Below are positions 52,669 to 62,668 of a DNA stretch of 64,000 nt, piece by piece. Under the pieces are notes generated by a model. That model ran no database searches, had not been told where the DNA came from, and saw only the letters and a list, made by a program, of their open reading frames with translations. The stretch is from Campylobacterota bacterium (GTDB taxonomy: Bacteria > Campylobacterota > Campylobacteria > Campylobacterales > Thiovulaceae). The stretch is from the NCBI GenBank assembly GCA_030152305.1, contig JASKOM010000003.1:124001-188000 (forward strand). Direction: 5' to 3'. Every line of letters starts with the position of its first letter. Position 1 is the first letter of the stretch. The position numbers and the translations under genes are program-made.

Positions 52669-53658
52669 TTACTCCTTCGCTTTAAATTTAACTTCAAAAG
52701 TTACACTTTTTTTAACTTTTGTAGGCACTGTTTTGCCTTTTAAACTAGATAAATAAAATTCTAATTCAGCATTAAAATCTTCACTTTTGCCTCGTGTAAC
52801 TATTCTATAATATTCTAACACACTATTTTCATTTATAGTGATTTTTACAATACCACTATTACCTACGACACCTTGAGAAGGTTGCCATTTTTCATAAAGA
52901 AACTTTTTAACATTTGAGAAAAACTCATCATATTCACCTTGATCTGCAGTTTGCAAATTAGATTTAGTAATTTCAACATCTTCATAATTTAATTTTAAAG
53001 CTGTTCCAGTATAACTATAAGTTCTTTCTACTTTATATTTTTGGCTTGTATCTTCTTCAATTCTTGATTCAACTGAAACTGATGAGGTTTGAGAAGCTGA
53101 TTCTTTTAATTTACTAATAGTTTCATTGGAAACTTTTTGTTTTTGTGGTTGAGATTGTTGCGAACGATTAGAATTATTTGTATCTTTAAATTTAGAAGTA
53201 TCAACTTTAGAAAAAAGCGAATTTAAAGATTGTGGTTCTTGTTCAGGTTTTTCAACTGGTTTTGGTTCAGGTTTTTCAATTGGTTTTGGTTCAGGTTTTT
53301 CAATTGGTTTTGGTTCAGGTTTGACAATTGGTTTTGGTTCAGGTTTTTCAACTGGTTTTGGTTCAGGTTTGACAATTGGTTTTGGTTCAGGCTTTTCAAT
53401 TGGTTTTGGTTCAGGTTTGACAATTGGTTTTGGTTCAGGCTTGACAATTGGTTTTGGTTCAGGCTTGACAATTGGTTTTTGTTTTTCAACAAATTGTTGT
53501 AAATCAATAGTTACTGGAGTTGGTTCTTTATCTGTTCTAATTTGCATAGTCCTATTTTGATGATAGGCATATGTTAATGCACCAAATAATACTAAAAGAA
53601 AAAAAGTGATCGAAAATAGACCACTAACATAAAATAATTTAGGATCTTGATTAACCAT
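52669..53658 (-). CDS. tolA: TolA-like (TonB/TolA C-terminal) energy-coupling protein
   Basis: 329 aa. One N-terminal membrane helix (about 10-31), a spacer of ten octapeptide units (residues 61-140, consensus KPIVKPEP or KPIEKPEP), a Ser/Gln-rich stretch, and a C-terminal TonB/TolA-like domain (about 235-329; FFSNVKKFLYEKWQPSQGVVGNSG). The Pro-Lys/Pro-Glu spacer is more typical of TonB than of TolA's helical domain, but position between tolR and tolB argues for the TolA role. It spans the periplasm and transmits energy from TolQR. Overlaps tolR by 8 bp. Confidence 0.88.
   Translation of the reverse strand: MVNQDPKLFYVSGLFSITFFLLVLFGALTYAYHQNRTMQIRTDKEPTPVTIDLQQFVEKQKPIVKPEPKPIVKPEPKPIVKPEPKPIEKPEPKPIVKPEPKPVEKPEPKPIVKPEPKPIEKPEPKPIEKPEPKPVEKPEQEPQSLNSLFSKVDTSKFKDTNNSNRSQQSQPQKQKVSNETISKLKESASQTSSVSVESRIEEDTSQKYKVERTYSYTGTALKLNYEDVEITKSNLQTADQGEYDEFFSNVKKFLYEKWQPSQGVVGNSGIVKITINENSVLEYYRIVTRGKSEDFNAELEFYLSSLKGKTVPTKVKKSVTFEVKFKAKE
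53081..53088 (+). repeat. GATGAGGT octamer 30
   Basis: In tolA, coding strand ACC TCA TCA (Thr-Ser-Ser). Confidence 0.85.
53239..53478 (-). repeat. 24-bp tandem repeat in tolA, ten units
   Basis: Ten in-frame units encode the octapeptide spacer. Units differ mainly at codons 3 and 4 (Ile/Val, Val/Glu). The array is open in several other frames on both strands purely because the unit lacks stops. Confidence 0.92.
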
Positions 53659-54043
53659 TTGTTGAAAGTGAGACCTGTGAGAATCCTGCTATTTTGATAG
53701 TTTTTAATAAAAACATTACATCTTGATATAATATTCGTTCGTCAGCAGATATAATTACAGGTGTATCTTTTGGATAAGATTGAGAATATAAAACAAACTG
53801 ATCTTGAAAAGTATCATATTGATATTGTTTTTTTTGAATAAAAATATATTTATCTTTTGTAATTCTTATTTCTATTTTCGAATTCTTATTTTGTTGAGTA
53901 GACTTTGAACCTTTTGGCAATTGAATAATTTCTTCATAGACCATCGTTGGGGCGGTAACCATTAAAATAGCTAATAGAACCAACATTACATCTATTAAAG
54001 GAGTTATATTTAGTTCTGGTGAATCATCAAAATTATTAGACAT
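53651..54043 (-). CDS. tolR: Tol-Pal/ExbD-type proton channel subunit
   Basis: 130 aa. One membrane helix (about 13-30) with LNITPLIDVMLVLLAILMV, including the conserved proton-carrying Asp in PLIDV. The periplasmic domain is typical in length. With TolQ it forms the ion-driven motor that energises TolA. Order atpC-tolQ-tolR-tolA-tolB-pal is characteristic of Campylobacterota, where these genes are often named exbB/exbD. Confidence 0.93.
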   Translation of the reverse strand: MSNNFDDSPELNITPLIDVMLVLLAILMVTAPTMVYEEIIQLPKGSKSTQQNKNSKIEIRITKDKYIFIQKKQYQYDTFQDQFVLYSQSYPKDTPVIISADERILYQDVMFLLKTIKIAGFSQVSLSTNG

Positions 54044-54044
54044 C

Positions 54045-54662
54045 TCATCTCCTACCTTTCTCTCCAGGTATGTTTATATTTCCACCATTTCCAAATAATA
54101 TTAATTCGCTTTGCATTGAAATTAATTCAACTAATTCATAAGCTTTTCGTTTTAAAATTTGATGATAAGTATAAGCAAAAGTTGCTACGAAAATACCAAC
54201 AGCAGTTGCAATTAACGCTCCTGAAACACCTTTTGCAATAACAGAAATAGCACCTAATTCTGCTTCACTTAATGTTGCAAATGTATCTAAAATAGCAATA
54301 ACTGTTCCGAAGAGACCAATAAATGGAGATGTTGAAGCAACGATACCAAAAAAAGTTAAACCTTTAGAAGCTTCTCTACTAACTGTATATTTTATAGCTT
54401 GTAAAAGATTGGTGCTAATTGGCTCACCTTCTTTGTTTTTTGCTGAAATATAACGATACATAAAAGAATATCTTGATACTCGTTCGTTATCATTTAAAAC
54501 AGAATGAAAAGCTCGTTCTTCATTTTCGACAGAATCTTTTAAAGTTATTAATCTCATAAAAAATAGCCAATTAATCGCAACAAAATAACTACTTAAAATA
54601 AGTATAACTAATATTTCTATGGAGCTTGTTTCTCCAAAGAAATTAAGCAACATATCAATCAC
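54045..54662 (-). CDS. tolQ: Tol-Pal/ExbB-type motor subunit
   Basis: 205 aa, three transmembrane helices (about 13-33, 105-130, 145-170). TFFGIVASTSPFIGLFGTVIAI and GVSGALIATAVGIFVATFAYTYH are the conserved helix pair lining the proton channel. The cytoplasmic loop between helices 1 and 2 is normal. It follows atpC by 3 bp, so it is cotranscribed with ATP synthase. Confidence 0.94.
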   Translation of the reverse strand: MIDMLLNFFGETSSIEILVILILSSYFVAINWLFFMRLITLKDSVENEERAFHSVLNDNERVSRYSFMYRYISAKNKEGEPISTNLLQAIKYTVSREASKGLTFFGIVASTSPFIGLFGTVIAILDTFATLSEAELGAISVIAKGVSGALIATAVGIFVATFAYTYHQILKRKAYELVELISMQSELILFGNGGNINIPGEKGRR

Positions 54663-54665
54663 GGA

Positions 54666-55037
54666 TTAGCTTAGCCTTGCCTCAACAGAAGCAATAATAA
54701 TATTAGAATCTGAAACATCTTTTAATAATTCTCGAATGCTATTTAATGATTTAGCAACATCGCCACCTTTACCTTCGATGGCTACAGCACCATCAACAAG
54801 AGCGATAATAGAATTTTTATCTATTGTTACATTTCCCGCATTAATAACAAGAGCTTCAGATGATCCATTATCTTTTGTAAATTGAATAATTCCACCTTTT
54901 AAAAGAGTAAAGACAGAAGTATGTTCTGGTAAAACACCAAATTCACCTTCTTCACCTGGAAATCTTACATCATTAACATGACCAGAAAAAATTAGACCAT
55001 TTGGAGTGATGATCTCTAACAACAATTTATTACTCAT
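54666..55037 (-). CDS. atpC: ATP synthase epsilon subunit
   Basis: 123 aa. The N-terminal beta sandwich (LLLEIITPNGLIFSGHVNDVRFPGEEGEFGVLPEH) is complete. The C-terminal helical domain is present but short. Links the rotor to the catalytic head and can inhibit ATP hydrolysis. Separated from atpD by 81 bp containing a perfect hairpin. Confidence 0.95.
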   Translation of the reverse strand: MSNKLLLEIITPNGLIFSGHVNDVRFPGEEGEFGVLPEHTSVFTLLKGGIIQFTKDNGSSEALVINAGNVTIDKNSIIALVDGAVAIEGKGGDVAKSLNSIRELLKDVSDSNIIIASVEARLS

Positions 55038-55069
55038 ATTTAGTTCCTTATTATATTAATTGAAGAATT

Positions 55070-55091
55070 AGAGCTACAAAGTTGTAGCTCT
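55070..55091 (-). other. Hairpin between atpD and atpC
   Basis: AGAGCTACAA / TTGTAGCTCT perfect 10-bp stem with a 2-nt nominal loop. Not followed by a T run, so more likely to be an RNA-processing or stability element that sets the epsilon level than a full terminator. Confidence 0.6.
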
Positions 55092-55118
55092 ATGTTAATG
55101 ATTTATTTTAGAAGAAAA

Positions 55119-56534
<1,416 letters not shown>

Positions 56535-57419
56535 CTATTTCATAGATTCAACACCACTGATAATTTCGATTAATTCAGTAGTAATTGATTCTTGTCTAGC
56601 TTTATTGAATTTAATTTTCAAGCCTTTTACCATTTCTTTAGCATTATTTGTAGCTGAATCCATTGCTTGCATTCGAGCCGAATGTTCTGCCGCTAAAGAA
56701 TCGATAAGAGCATAATACATGTTATATTCAATATATTTTTTAAGCAAAGCCTCAAGAACAACTTCTTCGTTATAAGCTTCAATTTCGATCGTTGGATCAT
56801 TATCTTTTCGTTCGATATTACTTACATCAATTGGAAGAAGTTGATTAACTTTTAGCTCTTGAGTAATCATATTTTTATAACCATTATGAATTAACACGAC
56901 TTTATCGACTCGTTTATTTGAAAAATCTTCAACAACAGAAGCGATAAAATGAACGGCTTTATCATAATCAGGCGATGCACTTAAACCAATAGCATGATTT
57001 TTAATGTCTCGTTTGTTATATTTAAAATATTCAAACCCTTTTTTGCCAACAGCATGTAAATCAACTGCAATGTTTTTCGACTCATAATCTTTTAAAAGTC
57101 TATTAACTGTTTTTATAGTTTGGCTATTAAATCCACCACACAAACCTTTATCAGCTGTAACAAAAACAATAGCTACTCGTTTAACCGCTCTTGTTGTATC
57201 GAAATATAAACCTTCAATACCACCTTCGTGATTATCTTTAATACTTGTAGCTATTTTTGAAATAACTTCATTTAATTTTTTTGCATAGAGACTAGATCTT
57301 TTAGCCAACTCTTCAGCTCGGCGAAGTTTTGCAGTCGATACGAGTTTCATAGCACGAGTTGTTTTTTGTGTGCCAGAAACACTTTTTATCTTTCTTTGGA
57401 TCTCTTTCAAGTTCGCCAT
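56535..57419 (-). CDS. atpG: ATP synthase gamma subunit
   Basis: 294 aa rotor shaft. The N-terminal coiled coil begins LKEIQRKIKSVSGTQKTTRAMKLV (MANL start), FVTADKGLCGGFNSQ (about 82-96) is the family signature, and the C-terminal helix holds ARMQAMDSATNNAKEM. Normal length. Lies 20 bp after atpA and 16 bp before atpD. Confidence 0.97.
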   Translation of the reverse strand: MANLKEIQRKIKSVSGTQKTTRAMKLVSTAKLRRAEELAKRSSLYAKKLNEVISKIATSIKDNHEGGIEGLYFDTTRAVKRVAIVFVTADKGLCGGFNSQTIKTVNRLLKDYESKNIAVDLHAVGKKGFEYFKYNKRDIKNHAIGLSASPDYDKAVHFIASVVEDFSNKRVDKVVLIHNGYKNMITQELKVNQLLPIDVSNIERKDNDPTIEIEAYNEEVVLEALLKKYIEYNMYYALIDSLAAEHSARMQAMDSATNNAKEMVKGLKIKFNKARQESITTELIEIISGVESMK

Positions 57420-57438
57420 TTAAAAATCCCCTAAAAAA

Positions 57439-58950
57439 TTAAGCAGAAAAGCTAACTTTGAACTCTTCAAGAGCCTTTTTAATTAGTTCTTGAGTATCTT
57501 TGCTAATCTGTTTTTCTTTTCGAATGTTCTCTAAAATTTGTGGATATTTTGTTTCAACAAATGGATAAAGAGCATTTTCGAATCCTCGAACTTTTGAAGC
57601 AGGAAGTTTATCAAGATAACCAAGATTACCAGCTTGAATAATAATAACTTGTTTTTCAGGTGATAAAGGAGAATATGGAGGTTGTTTTAATACCTCAACC
57701 ATTCTTTGACCTCTTTCAAGTTGTTTTCTACTTGATTCATCAAGATCAGAAGCAAATTGTGCAAATGCTTGAAGTTCTCGATATTGAGCTAAATCTAATC
57801 TTAAAGTTCCAGCAACTTGTTTTGTAGCTTTGATTTGAGCAGCACCACCAACTCGTGAAACTGAAATACCAACATTGATCGCAGGTCTTACACCAGAGTT
57901 AAATAAATCTGTTTCTAAGAAAATTTGACCGTCTGTAATCGAAATAACATTTGTAGGAATATATGCAGCGACATCTCCAGCTTGTGTTTCAACGATTGGA
58001 AGAGCAGTTAATGATCCAGCACCTCGAGCATCATTTAATTTTGCAGCTCGTTCAAGAAGTCTTGAATGTAGATAAAAAACATCCCCTGGGAAAGCTTCTC
58101 GTCCTGGTGGTCGTCTTAAAATAAGAGACATTTCTCGATAAGCAACAGCATGTTTAGAAAGGTCATCATAAATAATCAAACCATGTTGAGCATTATCTCT
58201 AAAATATTCACCCATTGTTACAGCGGCATAAGGTGCAAGGAATTGTAAAGCAGCAGATTCAGCAGCAGCAGCAGAAACGATAATAGTATATTCCATTGCA
58301 CCAGCTTCTTCTAATCTTCGAATTACACTAGCGATAGTTGATTGTTTTTGACCAATTGCAACATAAATACATTTTACATCTCGACCTTTTTGATTAATAA
58401 TCGTGTCGATTGCAACAGTTGTTTTTCCTGTTTGTCTATCACCGATAATTAATTCTCTTTGACCTCGACCAATTGGAACAAGAGCATCAATTGCTTTAAT
58501 TCCTGTATGAAGTGGTTCATGAACAGATTTTCTATCCATAATTCCAGGTGCTTTTTCTTCTACGAATCTATATTCAACACCGTGAATTTCACCTTTACCA
58601 TCGATAGGCTCACCAAGAGCATTCACAACTCGTCCTAATAAATTTTTACCAGTTGGAACTTTAAGAAGTTTATTCAATCTTTTTACAGATGAACCTTCTC
58701 GTAATCTTGCTGAATTTCCAAGAATAACAACACCGACACTATCCTCTTCAAGGTTGAGAGCCATACCGTGTGTTCCATCTTCGAATTCAACCATTTCACC
58801 AGCCATAACATTAGAAAGTCCATAAACTTTCGCAATGCCGTCAGCTAGTGAAACAATCTTTCCTATCTCGTTAATATCAACATTTAATTGAAAATTAGCT
58901 ATTCGTTCTCGAATAATTGAGCTAATTTCGTCAGCACCTAATTTAGACAA
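57439..58950 (-). CDS. atpA: ATP synthase alpha subunit
   Basis: 503 aa from a TTG start ([20 protein letters not shown]). This start is chosen because AAAGGAG lies 5 nt upstream and homologues begin here; the longer frame at 58965 would place the ribosome site inside the gene. P-loop [16 protein letters not shown], the regulatory VAIGQKQST, and [28 protein letters not shown] region signatures are intact. Non-catalytic nucleotide-binding subunit of F1. A TTG start on such a highly expressed gene is unusual. Confidence 0.96.
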   Translation of the reverse strand: MSKLGADEISSIIRERIANFQLNVDINEIGKIVSLADGIAKVYGLSNVMAGEMVEFEDGTHGMALNLEEDSVGVVILGNSARLREGSSVKRLNKLLKVPTGKNLLGRVVNALGEPIDGKGEIHGVEYRFVEEKAPGIMDRKSVHEPLHTGIKAIDALVPIGRGQRELIIGDRQTGKTTVAIDTIINQKGRDVKCIYVAIGQKQSTIASVIRRLEEAGAMEYTIIVSAAAAESAALQFLAPYAAVTMGEYFRDNAQHGLIIYDDLSKHAVAYREMSLILRRPPGREAFPGDVFYLHSRLLERAAKLNDARGAGSLTALPIVETQAGDVAAYIPTNVISITDGQIFLETDLFNSGVRPAINVGISVSRVGGAAQIKATKQVAGTLRLDLAQYRELQAFAQFASDLDESSRKQLERGQRMVEVLKQPPYSPLSPEKQVIIIQAGNLGYLDKLPASKVRGFENALYPFVETKYPQILENIRKEKQISKDTQELIKKALEEFKVSFSA

Positions 58951-58955
58951 GACAA

Positions 58956-58961
58956 CTCCTT
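58956..58961 (-). promoter_or_regulatory. Ribosome binding site deciding the atpA TTG start
   Basis: AAGGAG, 5 nt before TTG at 58950 and 15 bp after the atpH stop region. Confidence 0.7.
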
Positions 58962-58975
58962 TCAAAGTTTAATTT

Positions 58976-59509
58976 TTAAATAGCCTTCAAGATGTGGCTA
59001 ATGACATCTGATTCTAATCTTTCTTTCGAAATAGAAAGTTCAAGATTTAAATCATTAATCGTTACTTTAATTTCTGCATTATCAGATTTTTGTAAATCTA
59101 AAATAATTGTTTTTCCGAGTTTATTTTGCAAACCTGTTTGAATATGAGACATTGTTGATGAATCAATTTCACTGTTTGTTAATAATACTCCTGCAAACTG
59201 ATTATGATAATAAGCTGAAATCAAATGTAATTCATTTGCGATATTTTCAAGTTCATTAATTCTATTATTTTCAATAAGCAATTCGATAAAATTTTTTACT
59301 CGTTTATCATTTTCATCAAATAGTCCGAGAAAAATATTTTTTTGTTCATGTTTATTAATAAATCCAGACTCTAACGAAACTTTAAAATTTTTGTTACTAG
59401 TTACAAGTTGCGAAACAGCTGAAAACTTTTTGGCTAAAGCTTCAGTTCGTTGTAGCCCTATTTCTGATAATAAAGCTTTGATATATCTTTTTGATATTAA
59501 AGAACTCAT
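58976..59509 (-). CDS. atpH: ATP synthase delta subunit
   Basis: 177 aa. N-terminal helical domain (ISKRYIKALLSEIGLQR) and the C-terminal region with SEIDSSTMSHIQTGLQNKLGK (family motif on strands and helix that contact b). It connects the stator stalk to the top of alpha3beta3. Length is normal; sits between atpF and atpA in standard order. Confidence 0.92.
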   Translation of the reverse strand: MSSLISKRYIKALLSEIGLQRTEALAKKFSAVSQLVTSNKNFKVSLESGFINKHEQKNIFLGLFDENDKRVKNFIELLIENNRINELENIANELHLISAYYHNQFAGVLLTNSEIDSSTMSHIQTGLQNKLGKTIILDLQKSDNAEIKVTINDLNLELSISKERLESDVISHILKAI

Positions 59510-59512
59510 TGT

Positions 59513-60022
59513 TTATGAAACCTTTCTAACAAGAAGATTAGATAAAGATCTAGAATCAAGAGCAACTTCGCCTTTAAGAACTTCCTGCATAACTTCGGCA
59601 ACAACTGAATGAACCATTTTTTTATCTTGAATGATAATTAGTTCTTCTTGTTGTTTTTCAAGCATAACTAATTCGTTTTTACCATTATCTTCAATCTTAT
59701 TTTTAATTAATTCAGCCTCTTTTTTTGCATCAGCTATAATCATTCCAGCTCGTCTTTTTGCAGAAATTAATTCTTCTTTCATCTTCTCTTTTGCTTGTAT
59801 TGATTCCGCAAGCTTTGCTTCATTTCTTTTAAATTCGCTTTCAATCATTAAAGTTCGATCAGAAAGAAATTTTCTAAGAGGTTCAGCAATCAGATAGTAA
59901 AGAATAGCTACAAAAATAGCAAAATTGACAGATCTTTCTAAGATATCTGTCCCCCCTTCACCAGAACCACCAGCAAACAGAGAAGCTGTAACTAATGCAC
60001 TTATCGTTGCAAGTTTTAACAT
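59513..60022 (-). CDS. atpF: ATP synthase subunit b
   Basis: 169 aa stator subunit. An extra N-terminal hydrophobic, signal-like segment (MLKLATISALVTASLFAGG) precedes the usual membrane helix (about 33-48, FAIFVAILYYLIAEPLRKFL), followed by a long charged coiled coil. The extra segment is common in Campylobacterota b subunits. It pairs with the b'-type protein encoded just upstream. Fo genes a and c are not in this cluster. Confidence 0.93.
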   Translation of the reverse strand: MLKLATISALVTASLFAGGSGEGGTDILERSVNFAIFVAILYYLIAEPLRKFLSDRTLMIESEFKRNEAKLAESIQAKEKMKEELISAKRRAGMIIADAKKEAELIKNKIEDNGKNELVMLEKQQEELIIIQDKKMVHSVVAEVMQEVLKGEVALDSRSLSNLLVRKVS

Positions 60023-60034
60023 TACATCTCCTCC

Positions 60035-60457
60035 TTAAATAGAACTAAATCGTTCTCGAAGAGCAGTTTCGAACGATTGAGAATCTGCTAATAAATTATT
60101 TTTAAGAGAAACTCTTTTAGTAGCAAGTCTTCTCTCAAATTCTTTATAACTCTCTGCTAGTTTTTGTCTCTTCTCTTCTAATCTTTTAGCAATAGAATCT
60201 TTAGCTTCGTTGATAATTGCATCTTTTAATAAAGAAGCTTCTTTTCTAGCATTAGCTAAAATAGTTTCGGCTTCATGTTTTAATGATGCTATGTCAGATA
60301 GATTTTGATTAACAGAATCTCGATCATTGCGAAGCATTGAATCACGGTCATCGATATATTTTAAAAGTGGGTTATATAACTTTCCTTCTAGATATACAAT
60401 AAGTGAAATAAAGACAACTAAGGTAATGAGTAGAAGCGGTAGATTTATATCTAACAT
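60035..60457 (-). CDS. atpF': ATP synthase subunit b'
   Basis: 140 aa, first gene of the cluster. A single membrane helix (about 7-25) with LYNPLLKYIDDRDSML, then a coiled coil (RKEASLLKDAIINEAKDSIAKRLEEKRQK begins about 68). Heterodimeric b/b' stators occur in Campylobacterota and phototrophs. GTP-independent; no catalytic residues expected. Its promoter should lie in the 420-bp region shared with petA. Confidence 0.9.
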   Translation of the reverse strand: MLDINLPLLLITLVVFISLIVYLEGKLYNPLLKYIDDRDSMLRNDRDSVNQNLSDIASLKHEAETILANARKEASLLKDAIINEAKDSIAKRLEEKRQKLAESYKEFERRLATKRVSLKNNLLADSQSFETALRERFSSI

Positions 60458-60877
60458 CTGCTTACTCCGTAATTTTTTTATGATTATATCAATAATTTGT
60501 TATTGTTATCAATACGATAATAAATCAATATTATTTGATAATAAAATAAATTTGTAATTGTTCGTCAAATATAAATTTATTCTATTATAAAAAGTAATTT
60601 TAATAAATGTTTTCTAAATTAAGATTTTATTATAAATAACAATTAATTTTTATAAAAAATTTACTTGACTTTTATTAAGATAAACTGATATATTTTCGCA
60701 CAGTCGCTTATTTTTTTATAATTAAGTAGACCACAAAATTAGTCTAGAGATTTTTTTCAAAACGACTAATAAAGTTCGAGTTATCGCATAGACTCAAAAA
60801 CAAATTAAACCACAAAATATAAAAAAAGTGGATATGCGAAATAACAAAACTATCTTATAGTATAGAAGGAAAGCATT
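60458..60877. other. Divergent promoter region between atp and pet operons
   Basis: 420 bp without a convincing gene. Contains the candidate pet promoter (60665-60694) and a roughly 175-nt leader before petA with a duplicated ACCACAAAAT word (60730-60739 and 60809-60818) and two small stem-loops (TAGAC/GTCTA at 60727-60746; CCAC/GTGG at 60810-60831). The left half is nearly pure A/T and should contain the atp promoter. Confidence 0.5.
60665..60694 (+). promoter_or_regulatory. Candidate sigma-70 promoter of petABC
   Basis: TTGACT, 18-nt spacer, TATATT. Implies a start near 60700 and a long untranslated leader. Confidence 0.45.
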
Positions 60878-61384
60878 ATGGCTGACAAAAATAGAAGAGC
60901 TTTCATGGGTAAGATTCTTGCTGGAACTGCAGGTGTTGCAGCAGTAGCTTCTTTATATGCCATGAAGCGAACTTGGGATCCTCTTCCAAGTGTTGTTAGT
61001 GCTGGTTTTACAACTATTGATTTATCACCACTAGAAGCTGGTAAATTAAGTATTGTTAAATGGCAAGGCAAACCTGTATTTTTATTAAAACTTACTCCAG
61101 ATATCGCATTAGATGTTAATCGAGATATCGTTATTGGTGAAAATAGATATACAGTTGTTATTGGTCTTTGCACACATTTAGGTTGTATTCCTGAATGGCG
61201 AGAAGGTGAAAAAATATTTCATTGTGCTTGTCATGGTGGTCAATATGATGCACATGCAAAACAGACATTTGGTCCACCTCCTCGACCACTTGATATTCCA
61301 CCGTTTGCAATTCAAGGAACTTCTATCGTTTTAGGCGAAGAAGGTCCAGAATATAAAAAAATGACCGCTCAAGCAAAAGCTTAA
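60878..61384 (+). CDS. petA: Ubiquinol-cytochrome c reductase Rieske iron-sulfur subunit
   Basis: 168 aa. N-terminal Tat-type NRRAFMG followed by the membrane anchor (about 12-29). [2Fe-2S] ligands are Cys98 and His100 (CTHLGC) and Cys116 and His119 (CACHGG); Cys103 and Cys118 can form the stabilising disulfide. It moves electrons from quinol to the cytochrome c subunit on the periplasmic side. AAGGA precedes the ATG. First gene of petABC. Confidence 0.97.
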   Translation: MADKNRRAFMGKILAGTAGVAAVASLYAMKRTWDPLPSVVSAGFTTIDLSPLEAGKLSIVKWQGKPVFLLKLTPDIALDVNRDIVIGENRYTVVIGLCTHLGCIPEWREGEKIFHCACHGGQYDAHAKQTFGPPPRPLDIPPFAIQGTSIVLGEEGPEYKKMTAQAKA

Positions 61385-61395
61385 GGATAAAATAA

Positions 61396-62667
61396 ATGGC
61401 ACATTCCGAAAAAGCAAAAAGTCTCGGCGAATGGTTCGACCAAAGACTTAATACGACAGGCTTTATAAAAGTCATGATGACTGAATATTGGATTCCGAAA
61501 GATATCAATTTCCTATGGGCAATGGGTATGGTTTTGGCATTCACATTCAAGATTTTATTAATTTCAGGAATCTTTTTATTAATGTATTATAAGCCAGATG
61601 TAGATATGGCTTTTGATAGTGTTAATTACACAATTATGCAAGAAGTCGGCTACGGTTGGCTATTTAGACATATTCACGGTGTCGGTGCTTCTCTTGTCTT
61701 TTTAATTATTTATATTCATATGTTTACTGGAATTTATTACGGTTCATATAAACGAGGTCGAGAAATGATCTGGTTAAGTGGTATGTTACTTTTAATATTA
61801 TTTTCAGCTGAAGCATTTTCTGGATATATGTTACCTTGGGGACAAATGAGCTATTGGGCTGCATATGTTATTACGAATATTTTCGGTGGAATTCCTTTAA
61901 TTGGTGATGAATTAGTTGTTTGGATTCGAGGAAACTTCTATGTTGCTGACTCGACATTAACACGATTCTTTATGTTACATGTTCTTTTAGTTCCTCTTGC
62001 TATTCTTGGTGGAATCGTATTCCATTTTTATACATTAAGAATTCCACATGTTAATAACCAAAAAGGTGAAGAAATCGATTTCGAAGAAGAAGCAAATAAA
62101 TATAAAGCTGACAGAAAAAAAGTATCAAAAGTTATTCCGTTTTGGCCAGTATTTATGGCAAAAGATATTTTTGTTCTAAGTGTATTTTTATTCTTATTCT
62201 TTTATTTAACTTTCTATCATTATAACTTTGCAATGGATCCTGTAAATTTTGATCCAGCAAATGAATTAAAAACTCCTGCACATATTTATCCAGAATGGTA
62301 TTTCTTATGGAGCTACGAAGTTCTTCGAGGTTTCTTTTTTGATATTGCTGGATTAAAAGCTGCGGATATCGGTTTAGTTGCATTTGGTTTTGCACAAATT
62401 ATATTTGCATTAATGCCATGGTTAGATAGAAGTCCAACTGTTGCACCTGCAAATAGCCGACCATATTTCAAAGTTTGGTTCTGGTTAATGATCGTAATCT
62501 TAATTATTTTAACAGTTTATGGCAAATTACCTCCAACTGGAACAAATGCATGGGTAGGTTTCTATTCAAGTGTTTCATTTATTCTTCTTTTCTTAGCTCT
62601 TCCATTTGTTACAACAAAAGAAATAGCTGCAACAAATGCTCATAAACAAAATGGAGGAAAACACTAA
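61396..62667 (+). CDS. petB: Ubiquinol-cytochrome c reductase cytochrome b
   Basis: 423 aa, about eight to nine transmembrane helices, undivided cytochrome b. Heme-ligating histidines sit in FRHIHGVGASLVFLIIYIHMF and HVLLVPLAILGGIVFHF, and the quinol-oxidation loop PEWYFLWSYEVLRG is present (the conserved PEW motif). It holds both b hemes and both quinone sites. AAGGAT lies before the ATG; the stop is two bases before the petC start. Confidence 0.97.
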   Translation: MAHSEKAKSLGEWFDQRLNTTGFIKVMMTEYWIPKDINFLWAMGMVLAFTFKILLISGIFLLMYYKPDVDMAFDSVNYTIMQEVGYGWLFRHIHGVGASLVFLIIYIHMFTGIYYGSYKRGREMIWLSGMLLLILFSAEAFSGYMLPWGQMSYWAAYVITNIFGGIPLIGDELVVWIRGNFYVADSTLTRFFMLHVLLVPLAILGGIVFHFYTLRIPHVNNQKGEEIDFEEEANKYKADRKKVSKVIPFWPVFMAKDIFVLSVFLFLFFYLTFYHYNFAMDPVNFDPANELKTPAHIYPEWYFLWSYEVLRGFFFDIAGLKAADIGLVAFGFAQIIFALMPWLDRSPTVAPANSRPYFKVWFWLMIVILIILTVYGKLPPTGTNAWVGFYSSVSFILLFLALPFVTTKEIAATNAHKQNGGKH

Positions 62668-62668
62668 A

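Noticed and set aside
53239-53478. Repeat array resembling a CRISPR
   Set aside because: Units are contiguous 24-mers without spacers and encode the KPxxKPEP linker.
53223-53560. Long open frames on both strands across the tolA repeat (Asn/Gln/Leu-rich on minus; Trp/Phe- or Gly/Ser-rich on plus)
   Set aside because: They arise because the 24-bp unit has no stops in those frames; composition is not protein-like and tolA is clearly the real frame.
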